From Hydractinia symbiolongicarpus (lineage: Eukaryota; Cnidaria; Hydrozoa; Anthoathecata; Hydractiniidae), in NCBI RefSeq assembly GCF_029227915.1, contig NC_079883.1, positions 20,770,001 to 20,834,000 of the forward strand: DNA of 64,000 nucleotides, given 5' to 3'. This document shows, in pieces, positions 12,180 through 23,287 of the stretch (position 1 is its first letter; each line of letters begins with the position of its first letter). The position numbers and the translations under genes are program-made. The notes below the pieces were generated by a model. It had not been told where the DNA came from, made no database searches, and was given only the letters and a program-made list of their open reading frames with translations.

Positions 12180-12313
12180 TATATAAAAATACATCTTTAT
12201 TTTAGCAGAAGTAATTTTTGGGGCGGAACACTGTGTGAATATATTGACAAGAAGTCGTTGCTGCGTGAGTGCTGGCACTCTATTAACTTTTACTTTGAGA
12301 AAATTATCATCTG
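12180..12313 (+). promoter_or_regulatory. Candidate TATA box and non-coding first exon of the RFamide gene
   Basis: TATATAAAAA at 12180-12189 is a good TATA box. About 30 bases downstream a GC-richer stretch begins and ends at 12313 with CATCTG followed by GTAAGTAAA, a strong 5' splice site. The matching acceptor is TTTATTTCTGTAG ending at 13725, four bases before the start codon of the precursor. This predicts a short untranslated exon and a 1.4-kb intron (12314-13725). Confidence 0.45.
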
Positions 12314-13729
12314 GTAAGTAAAATATTTTGTCCTGCTAATTTAAGCTTATACATCATTGAAATTTTAATGCAGTTATCTAAAATGCTGTCTAAATATTTG
12401 CGGAAATCGAGTTTTCAATTTTTACGCTCGTAAAATAATGAAACCATTTTTTAAGTAAAAACTAAATTTAGATATGGGCGAATTTGCTATTTTTTTTAAA
12501 AACGATATTTTTCTGATAGTCGATTATATTCAAAGCAAATGTAAATTCGACAGCGATGTAGCAGGAAAGAAACGTCTCCACTTTTTGCAGAAAGAAAGAA
12601 AAAACGCAATTCATGAGATCTCCATGATTTGCTGAAAGTATAATATCAACAAGAAGCTTGACATGTTGTGCGCTTTGCACTCTTGTCCATTAATGCAAAA
12701 TGGTATATTATTTTAGCAAGTCGTGTGATAGTAGACTTTTTACCGGTTTCTTATAAGACAGTTCACAAAGAGGGGTTTAAGACAAAATGTTACAGAAATT
12801 CAGCATTTTTAACCAATTTCCCCAACAACATTGAACAACATGACATAATCGTAAAAACAATAGTTTAGCGTTAAGTTTAAAGCTGTATATTAAAGTCCTT
12901 TTGAAACTTTGAGTTGCACGCTTAAACTATTATTAAAAATACTTTTTTATTTTTTTAAAAATTGGACTGAATCAGAATTGTTTCACTACAAGTGTGTTTC
13001 TTTTTAAAGAAAGCACTCCCAAAGTCGATGTTTCGAATTAATGATGTTTCAAGCTAACTTTATAAATTATGAAGTTTTATAAAGAAACAAGGAAATACCA
13101 TCTACGTGAGACTTTCGAGGAGAATGAACTTCAAGCGATAACATATCATAAACAAAAATCAGCATGTTGAAAAACAGGAAAATCAAAAAAAGTGTAATTT
13201 ATTCTGATCAATAGATAGAGTCAGTTCAACTAATTAATTCAACTTCAAAAAACATCTGCACACTTTCCCTCTCTTTTGTTTGTCAAATAAGAAAATGAAA
13301 AGATGAAAAGACAGGGACTAATTGGATAAAACAATCAATTTTTTTATTATACATTTTCGCCTTATATAAATTATGACCCTAATATATTCACTCAGCATAG
13401 AGCAAGTCAAGAGAGAAGGGTTTACTATCCTCGAAGGATGTGAGTATACATGTTCATCTTTACTGCAATGCATCTTTACTTCAATATAAAACCTCATCAT
13501 GCATAACAATTAAACACTTCCATAGTCTTTGGTATAACATATCTGGAGGATAACATACACAATATGTTGCTCATGCAATAAAAAAGTTCAAGAAGTTTGC
13601 TGTTTTATACGATCTTTTAAAACTTCTAACATGCATTGGCACCGTTTAGTTTTTTCTACACTTCTGAATTCAAAGTATAAATAATGATCATTCTTCCTAA
13701 CGAAGTGAATATTTTATTTCTGTAGATAA

Positions 13730-14948
13730 ATGTTAATCATGGCTTCAAAGGCGATGGTGTTTGCGGTCATATTTATCACGTCATACGTAACAGCGAAAGA
13801 TACAGGTAAACTACAGAAAAAAGAATCTCACAACGAAGAAACAAAATTAGCTAGCCTTCTCGATGATATAATAAGTGCAGAAGAAAATTCTCACGCCACT
13901 GAGCCAAAAGAGTTGGATCAATGGCTAAAAGGGCGTTTTGGAAGGGAAGCTGATCAATGGTTAAAAGGACGATTTGGAAGAGAAGCGGAGCAATGGTTAA
14001 AGGGACGTTTCGGTAGGGAAAGTGATCAATGGCTGAAAGGGCGTTTTGGAAGAGAAAGTGAGCAGTGGCTCAAGGGGAGATTTGGACGTGAAGCTGAACA
14101 GTGGTTAAAAGGACGCTTTGGACGTGAAGCTGAACAGTGGTTAAAAGGTCGCTTTGGACGTGAAGCAGAACAGTGGTTAAAAGGTCGCTTTGGTCGAGAA
14201 AATGAGCAATGGCTAAAAGGGAGATTTGGTCGAGAAAATGAGCAATGGCTAAAAGGGAGATTTGGTCGAGAGAATGATCAATGGCTAAAAGGGAGATTTG
14301 GTCGAGAGAATGAGCAATGGCTAAAAGGAAGATTTGGCCGAGAGAATGAGCAATGGCTAAAAGGAAGATTTGGCCGAGAGAATGAACAATGGCTTAAAGG
14401 TAGATTTGGCCGAGAAATAGAACAATGGTTAAAAGGGCGATTCGGAAGGGAATCTGACGCAGAGATCTTAAAAGGATTTGGAAATGATGTAGCTAGCAGT
14501 CAATGGTTGAAAGGTAACTTTACTTAAATGTATTTTATTAAAAAATAACGAAAAACCAAATTGTCATAGTCAATTGACACTTTTTGTACGAATAGGTCGA
14601 TTTGGACGAGCCGAAAGCAATGGACAGCACAGAAATATGATAGGAAATAAAAGAGAGACATTACCTCTTCGACGGGGTCGCTATGGCAAAGAAGTAGAAG
14701 AATATAATAAAAAAGAAGTTGACCAATGGCTCAAAGGAAGATTTGGACGCGAAGCAGAACAATGGCTAAAGGGAAGATTTGGTCGTGAAATGGAACAATG
14801 GCTTAAAGGAAGATTTGGACGAGAAGCAGAGCAATGGCTTAAAGGCTGTTTCGGAAGATCGACACAAACTGAAAGCGAAACGAAGAAGAGTGTGAGTAAA
14901 GACAACACGAAAGTAGAGACTGTTAAGAAAACTGTTAAAAAAATATGA
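13730..14948 (+). CDS. RFamide neuropeptide preprohormone (19 x QWLKGRFamide)
   Basis: Coding exons are 13730-14513 and 14596-14948, separated by an 82-bp intron (GTAACT...CGAATAG), giving 378 residues. Residues 1-22 form a signal peptide (hydrophobic MVFAVIFITSYVTA, cut expected before KDTG). An acidic spacer leads into 15 tandem QWLKGRFGRE units, each preceded by D/E and separated by two or three residues. A sixteenth is split by the intron between the Lys-Gly codons and RFG. Three more intact units follow in exon 2. Gly is the amide donor, the following Arg the convertase site, and N-terminal Gln becomes pyroglutamate, giving pQWLKGRFamide, known from hydrozoans (Pol-RFamide II type). Spacers are acidic, as usual for cnidarian precursors, which are trimmed at acidic residues. 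Oddities: one decayed unit (ILKGFG), an RRGRYGK site in exon 2 that could give an RYamide, and a last unit with RF changed to CF. The C-terminal tail is Lys/Thr-rich. Confidence 0.96.
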
Positions 14949-17295
14949 ATAGCTTTTGTAGTCGATAACATTTTAACTCACAATCACAACAGAATTTGAT
15001 GAAACTTTTTGATGAAATTGTTAGGCATTAGAATACCCACGAAACCATCTTCACCAAATTATACAATTAAATGATACAATGATATAAAAAATTATCAGTG
15101 CCCTATAAGCAATATAGTAGAATACAAAGTTTTTTTCTTCTTCTAATGACGATCGAGTTTTCACTCTCTCTCTCGCCGGGGTTCATATTGCATGTTGTGT
15201 GAATTTTATTTTGTTGTTGTAAATGTATTGTAATGGAGGTTAAGAAGAGCTAAGTAAAAACTTATTTTTTCCAACATTGCAAAAAACGCTATGAGGTTAC
15301 TGAAATGCTTTTGTTTTCATTCGCGAGGTTGTTCCGCCCTTTTTCAAGCACCAATTTCTTCTCAAAATACAGTGTTAGTAGCGCATGATAAATTTCAGAT
15401 TCGATGGTGTAATCTGGCACTGGTCGCAACCAACAACAGCAATAAAAGTCAATTGCAACCATTTTCCATCCTCGTATCCTTCAAACTTATTCGTCAGGGT
15501 TATCTTGTCATTCAAACTTCTACATTGGGCATCTTTTGTAGAGACAGGCCAAAATGTGATACTTATACATCTTTTTTAAAATTTCAAAAGGTAAATCTTT
15601 AAACGCGTTTTTTAACAACATAAGAAATACTCCTTTCCCGAGACTTATTCTTTTGGTGTGCCGCAACTTTTTCTGTTGAGTTTTATGAAAAACGGACAAC
15701 AGATTTGAATTCCTTATCAAAAATGTCATAAACAAAGAAAATATCGAAACAATGCAGCAAGTAAACAACCTGCTACCCTAATTTAAAGATTTGTGGCATG
15801 TCCAATCTCTTTTTAAAAACGAGGCGGGACATGGTAACTTGAGCATTAAGAAGACTTTAACTGCATATATATCTCCTCAAAATAGCAATTTCTGTTGGCG
15901 TATCAAGTTAAACTTTTACACATAAATTAAACAAACTATGCTGAATTCAAATATGGTTTTCATATTTTACGAGTTTAAAAAAAGTATGACTCATGGTCTC
16001 GGGAACGGTGTATTGTAAAGCACCCGTGCTATACAATTTCTTATTGTTGTGGGCTTTAATATCATCTAAATTTCAGTGAAACCATTTTTCGCTTTTGAGT
16101 TATTCTGCCGAGAAATTGCCAGTTTTACCTCGTTTTTGCAGCATATTTCGTCTTGGAAATTCCGAATTAGCTTTCCTGTCAGGAACCTTAGAAGTCTGTT
16201 TCACTCAATCCCCCACGTGACACTTGAAGGATGGAGCTTGAAGGAGCACACGTTTCTTCTGAGCTATTTGGTTTAGCGCCGTATTTTGCCTATCTTACTA
16301 GAATGGTTATCAGTCCCGTTTCCATGACTAAATCATTTTTTTTAAATATTCCAGGTTTTACCAACCTCTTTTTAAATTTTTTTTTGTTCTTCTGCCTAAG
16401 TGGATTGTTTAGGAATCTCTTTAAGAAAAGGCGCTTTTTTAAGAATCCCGGGACTTAACAAAAAGTTGTGAAAGATAACCCATAATAAATTATTTTCCAA
16501 TAAAAGGGGAGTTGGTCTACACAAAGAAAAAAGTCATTTTTGAGAATTTAGTATATTAAAAAAGCCGACAAGGAAATATTTTGTTTTCATATCAATATAT
16601 TAAGCACATTTTTTTTACCAGAAGGTCTAGCAATAACTTACAGCAGGCTATCTACACAAATTATAAACGATCACGTGATAAATTATTTTTGAAAATTTTG
16701 TCGAAGTATCTGCATCAAAAAACAAAAAACAAACAAACAAACAAAATACATAAGGACAATTAATGCAAAAACATTAGAACCATTCAGCGGATTTAAATTC
16801 TTTTTTGATCAGCAAAACCAATACTTTTGCCTTGTTTTGGTTATAATAAAAACTTGCTAAAAAACACTGGAAGTGCATTCATTTGTTCGCCCTGTTCAAG
16901 ACGAACGAAAACTCAAATGTAAACAATTTGACAAACTTCTACAAATCCGAGAATTAATGCTCCAGCATAGTGGATATCCAAAAAGTATAAAAGAAACAAA
17001 TAATATATAACCAATAAACCAATATTCTCTAGCTCAACTAAAAACTTCCAATATAAACACTTTGAAGAGGATTTGGAGTGCAAGCAAGATTTGTGTACTA
17101 CAAAATCTACGGTGCATGTATATATATATATATGTGCAAGTAAAAAATCTACCACTCTGTCCCTGACATCATTTACAAAAAGACAAACACACACAACTTA
17201 TTGAATGCTGTACTACTTTAAAAACTAACTACGAGCTTTTTCTATCTGTTCGCACCACGTTAACAAACATACCAATCCATTTCTTTTTAAATAAT
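14949..17295. other. Convergent intergenic region (3' ends of RFamide and CCDC88 genes)
   Basis: Both flanking genes end here, so this stretch should hold two 3' UTRs. Short open frames (for example 15291-15602 and 16913-17194) lack homology or splice signals and are not believed. There is a (TA)n run near 17115 and an AAAC-rich run near 16715-16745. No RNA gene or repeat family was recognised. Confidence 0.5.
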
Positions 17296-20200
17296 TTACA
17301 CACTTCCGTATTCATACCAACTTGGATTTTTCTTCCTCTCTGAATCTGTTCTTTTCAAATCACTTGTTTTGTCTTGCGATGGAATACTACCCGTTTCATA
17401 TTTTTTCACTGCAGCGCGTTCACCGAACCGCTGCGCAGTAAGCTCCACCAAACTAGACCTTGGTGGTCGAGGTGGAGCCGTTGTTTCTTCATCGCTATCT
17501 GAACCACGAGTACTCGGGAGAACTCTAGGCTCCATCTGCTCAATTTCATACCTCCTAAAAGACGATCTTTGTTCCCGAGTCCCGAACGGGGCATTTGAAG
17601 CTGGTGGCGAAAAGCTCTCCGATCGATTAAGCCGACGTACTTCCTCATTCGAGCGGTGGGACAATGAGCCTCCGGAGGTGATGCTTCTACTATCATCAGT
17701 AGAATCAAACGACCTATTCTGATCGGATCTTCTTCGTCCTGTACGTAAGCTGTTATTTCTGCTGAGCACCAAAGGCTCTACAAAATCGCCGTTACGAGAT
17801 TTTTGATCACGCGGAACAGGTGTGGACGTAAAAGTGGAAGCACGTGGTTGTTTTCGATTGGAACGAGGTGAGAAATCCAACGCTTGACGAGCAATATAAT
17901 CCTAAGAAGCGTTAAAAGAGTTACTTCAATTTAAGTTGAACATTTACAATTATGTTAAAAAAGTTTCAAAAGTTTAAAATCAAATTTAAAGGCCTGTTAC
18001 GTCAAAATAACAACAAAAAGAAAACAAAAAAAAATTTAAAAAAACAAACAACAATACTAATTTACCACTGTAACGGTCTCTGGCGAGGCTTTCATCACCT
18101 GTGCAGTTGTCATTTGAGTCACTCGAACTTTTTGTATGGGTGTGTTCGGTCCACTCGATTTGCGCGAACTAGTTGGCGTAGAAGAGGTACTGTTGGGGTT
18201 ACTTGCCACCGCTCGCTTTTGAGAAACTAAAGAAGAAAAATCGTTAAAATATAGGATATGATTTCTAATGCTGAGTGTTAGTAGCAGACTTGTGTTTATA
18301 ATAGTGACTTTCCATCATGACTATCGATTCATCACATACCTCTAGACAGTGTACTATCCTTTCTCTCAATTGGCAAACTACTCTTTCTATCCAGTAATGG
18401 TTGCTCTTTTTTATCCAGTGGAATGATGTCACAATCATCTTCAGTATCCACTGACTCTTGTGCTCTAATATTCTCCATGCTGCGCGGACGATGTAGCTGA
18501 CGGCGAGTTGAAACTGGACTCTCGTAATCAGCACCTGAGAACGAGGGACGGAACTCAGATTTTGGTCTAGTCTTGTTGAAAGCAGCGTGTCGATTTGCAG
18601 TGTCACTAGCAGAAGATCCACTGTATGTTAGAGCAGCCGGTCTCCTCATCACCACACTGTTATCGATTTGCGAGATATCTTGACGACTGCGAGATAACAA
18701 ACCGCGAATAGGACCTACAGGGCTTCGCACCGACGACGGTTGCACAGAATCATACGAGGTGAATTTTGGTCTACTTGGTGTGGAAGTAGGACTCGTACTT
18801 GAATCGGAGAACATATTGCTGTCATACTCCGGAGATAAAGTTCCAGACACATTGCTATCTTTTTTCTGCACGTAAATAAATATTTTATAAGCATCATGCA
18901 GTACAGAATGCTAGCAGATCGATAGAAACCATATTTCAACAAAACTGATACTCGCGACACAACTGATACTCGCGGCGCAATCAACGAAGTGATCGTCGGT
19001 CCAGCACACATTTTTGGATATACAATTAATGGCGGAGAGAATACTAACATTCAGGCATGGCCGATACAATAATCCCCGTATTACAGCCACCCAGGACTTC
19101 AAGATTAAACAAGTCACAAGACTAAGGAGTTCTAATTCTATATATGAAAGACTGTCTTAATTGTTAATAGTTTACCTTAGCTAAGCCTGCTTTTTTCAAG
19201 ATTTTTCTTGTTCCTCTCCATAACACACCCTTCCTAAAAAAATGAATACAAAATTCAAAATGGAATCAATAACATGCGACTGTCGTACTGTGTATTACAA
19301 AACGTTTTAAAACAACAGAACGAATTACGGTAAAGATCTTAAAGCGTGCTATCTGGATTGGTAAAAAAAAGATAACAAAAATAACCGCTTAAGGCTAAGC
19401 GTCAAATTTTTAATGTTTTTCAGGTTAATAGTGGCAGCTACAGTAAGCAACTACGGTGTTCGCAGCCAGACATTTTTCTGGTTATCAAATGGTCTGAAGT
19501 GATGGCAAGATAAGGAATTATATGTTTTTCTGTGAGGAAAGTTTACTATCAAGAAACATTGTTCCAAACATGTCTATAGAAGAACATAAACGAAACATTA
19601 ACGTGGACCAAAAGGACATTAAAATTCCATTCATAGCTTGTGTTTTCCATATCACCCGAGTTTAGAAAACAAAACGCACAATAATATTCACGCGCAGGGA
19701 AAAAAGATATTGGAGAATAAAACAATTCTATACTTACTTTTTGTTACCAGACTCCTGTAAAGCTTTCTCAGCGGCAAACACTTTTTCAGAAAGTTTCTCT
19801 CTCTCACGTTCCAGCTCGTAAATGTGATCACTGAAAGGGGAAAAAAGTCTCAAACTACATACAACAAACGAGCAGGTGCACGACGAAAAATAACTGGCGC
19901 TCATTGTACAGTAAACAAACTGCGAACTCATCGTTGTAACATTTTTACTTGCTTTTTTTAAACACAATTTACCGAAGTTTTAAACCAAAAAATAGAGCTG
20001 TTTATCATTAAAAAAAAGCAGAAGTTTTAACTAACGTGAACGTTCTTTCTTCATCTATGTATTGGTCCCGTGAATGGAGTGTTGTCATTAGCAACTCTTG
20101 ATTCTAAAGTGAATAAAAACCAGATAAATAAACTAGCATATAGTTGCAAGCTGCCGTCTACACATTGATTTGTTTTTATTATTGTATTTATTTAATTGAG

Positions 20201-23200
20201 TATCTTGGATTTGAAATAATGCAAATGTTGAGTTTCATGAAAATTTAACGCAAATGTCGAGAAAATTTTATAAGAATCCCATCAAGATATATTTGAAAAA
20301 GACATTCTTTAAAGTCAATTCAGATTGCATCCACAGTCTGTCGCTACAGTTGCATATCCGGCTAGGTTAAATTAACCTGCTTGTTGTTTCGAAAGCTGCT
20401 TTATATGGAAAATTTGAACCGAGATTTGGTGACTTTTTTATAGTGTCCCGCAACAGAATTTAACATTATCATTATTAATGTTCACATCGCCATGATGGCT
20501 TTTTGTGAAATGGGGAGAGATATTTCATGAAATTCTTTCGCGCATTTTAAATATTAATGTGTCATATCATATGTGGGTCACAAACGTGACACACATTTTA
20601 TGTAGACATTATCCAATTTTTTTAATCATAAAAGTAGGTCTTAATATTCCCTGTCGATGTATCATTGCCATTATTTAATTTTTTAAAGTCGTACTTTATG
20701 CAAAACGTACGGATTTACACAAAAAAAATTTTTAACTGCTGTAATTTTTCTTTTTCCGTTTTTGCACAAGACTTAGTATCCTTAAACAAGTGGTTGCGAA
20801 GATATTGAAAATTCGTCGATTTCTGATATAAACCTTCCAACGTCCTGGATATAAAAAAAGAGTTAAAGCATCAAGACAGTCACCCAGCTCTTTTTATTTT
20901 ACAGAATACACTCGTGCATTAAATAAGAAGTGAAAACAGGTTGCAGCTGTTTGTTACTGCACTCATTTCAGTATCTTGTCTTTTAATTATTATTCTCATA
21001 CAGCATCACAAAAAAATACCCATTTTAAAATTTCATAACATGGCTACTTAGATGTGCAAGGAGCTAGAAAAGATGAAATTAAAGGGCAATTTGCAATTAC
21101 ATGGATTGTGGCAAAAAATAATTAAAAATTATTGTATTTGATTTTTTTGTTCATAAAATGCCCCCCCCCCCAAAAAAAAAAAAAAAGCTAAAAAAATTAT
21201 TGAGGCTGGAGTACAGCAAACAAAAAATCAACTTTTCTCGGCCTAAAATGTATGTAATGAAACATGATAGCATACCTGCGCTAACAATTTGTTGACTTGA
21301 TCCATAAGCGCCTTGTTTTCTTCCTCCAGTGTGGCGTTTAGTTGAACTAACACCTTTAAAAACACAAAAAAGTGAACAAAAAAGTGTTACCTTTGAAATA
21401 CTCGCAAATTTAGCAATGTGTTCGTAAATAGTTACTTGAAATGTTGGAGTACAGTACAATCAAATTGTGCATTCACGTGTGAGAAAAGAAAGTCGAGTTC
21501 CCAGTTTAAACACAAAGTGAAGACAGGGTCTTGAAAAAATTCTAAACCAAGCAAAACACAAATCACTTCAACCGACGATCATCATACCTCGCATCTGTGA
21601 GCTATTTTTGTAGCCGAAACATCGAGTTCTTGGAAATGCTCTCTTGCCTCGTTCATTTCTTGTTGTATCCCTTCATAGTCACTTTTGAGAAGGTCGTAAT
21701 CACTCTTTAATGTCTCGTTCTTGCTTAGCAGTGCAGCATTCTGAGAAGACAAACTCTTTATCTGATCTGTAAGTTGAGATTTCTAAGAAAAAAATACGTG
21801 AATGGTTCAAACATACAGAGGCTTGTCTCATTTCATTTCAAATAACACCAGCATAAAATTACATTAACACAGATTCTTTTCAAAAAGGATCTGGTGAGCC
21901 ATTTTTTTCTTTTTTTTTAACTTAGTCCTTTAAGAGAAGATGAAACTTGTACTAAACTGGTTTCATATTTTGGTCGGTTTTAAAGAAGACTTATTAAAAT
22001 AAACGTTACAATAACTTCAAGTATTACAAGAGTTGGCGAACAAAGTATGAACTGGACATTGTGGTATTGGTTGGTCAACTATAAGATGTGTACGCACAAG
22101 TTGCAAGCTGCGACAACTCGTATACCTGTTTCTCCAGCAAATCATTTCCTTCCTGTAACTTGTCTATTGTTTCTCGGGTGTGACCATCTTCGTAATTATT
22201 TGGAGACCTGAATTTCAAAAAATAGCATGAAGCTTTATATATTTTTTTAGATTTACATTTTTTAGAGATAAAAGATTTATCTCACTGCCACATGGGAGCA
22301 TGTTCAAATTTAAGTTCATGGTAAAATATGTACATTCTCACGAGCATCGAAGTAACAGTTCTCCAATCTTAATTTGTCTGTACTTACATCTTTATTTCAA
22401 TTTTTTGTGCTTGTTGAGTAAGCTTCTTAGGTGGTCCACGCTGAATGTGAAGCTCAGTCCTACATAACAAAAACATAAAAAGTATCACACAAACTAGTTA
22501 GATATTTATAAAGCAGTTGGTCGTAAATTGGTAAGAATTTGATACATGCATGTTGCCGAAGTAGCTATAAAACTGCATTCATTTGGCATGTAACAAAAAA
22601 AAGTAACTGCCTATTCTTTCAAACATCAAGCACTCTTTTTGCTATCATATAAATTTTTTTACATAATGTAGCATATAAATATTAGTAAAAAGTTGCGGCA
22701 ATTCAGAAAGAAAATAGTTTTACCTTTGTATTTATTACATCATTAAGTTTTAGTAATTAACAATATTTAAGTCAGGAAAAAGCAAACACAACGATATGAC
22801 AAGGGAAAATCAGATAAGAAAAAAAAATTAACTACCTAGCTCTTTTAGTTAATTGTATCTTTTCTGTAATATTTGTTATATTTTTTAAGCTTCCAGTTTT
22901 CTTTAATTCCTCCAAATCCTTTTCCAACATATTGATGTCCTAGAAAGTAAATTGATTGACAAAAATTATTGGGTAGCCCCTTTAGTTCCTAATGGTACTG
23001 TTATCAACGAGGGTCCTGCAAAAGGGGTCCTAGTGTATTTAAAGCTCTCATTTGAGCTACTAAAGCCGTGCAAGCACAGCAATCGCTGAACTAGGCAACT
23101 GCCTTAGATATTACTCCTATTTTCATGCTAAACCTTCATGCTAAGAATCGATTCACACTATTTTTAGTCTCTGGTATGACTCAGTCAACGTTTAAAGCCA

Positions 23201-23287
23201 AGACCTTTCGCACGAAAGGCGAAGGCTCTCACACATATTATACATACCTCTTCTAAATCCTTATTTCTCGCCGTCATCTCCACCAAA
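17296..23287 (-). CDS. CCDC88 exons 49-60: distal coil, basic segment and PDZ-ligand tail
   Basis: Exons: 23248-23287, 22836-22939, 22388-22459, 22126-22207, 21588-21782, 21276-21353, 20036-20103, 19738-19830, 19176-19233, 18340-18865, 18066-18226, 17296-17901. The 21.8-20.0 kb exons (QLNATLEEENKALMDQVNKL, LAQNQELLMTTLHSRDQYIDEE) are the most conserved part of the distal coil, matching LKGNLEEENHHLLSQ...QNQMLL...QY of Daple. Exon 57 (KGVLWRGTRKILKKAG) fits the short Trp-containing basic segment after the coil. Exons 58-60 are Ser/Arg/Pro-rich and disordered. At the 59/60 junction PETVTVDYIARQ lies where Daple has its G-protein-activating (GBA) motif, but the canonical Glu-Phe core is not kept. 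The C-terminus, WYEYGSV, is a class I PDZ ligand that differs from Daple's by one residue. Confidence 0.88.

Noticed and set aside
14681-14971. Minus-strand open frame opposite the RFamide second exon
   Set aside because: It is the mirror of the repeated peptide codons; composition and lack of a start context or homology make it a shadow.
17369-17722. Plus-strand open frame over the last CCDC88 exon, and a second minus frame at 17406-17708
   Set aside because: The minus-strand tail ending WYEYGSV has homology and splice support; these are alternative frames of the same DNA.
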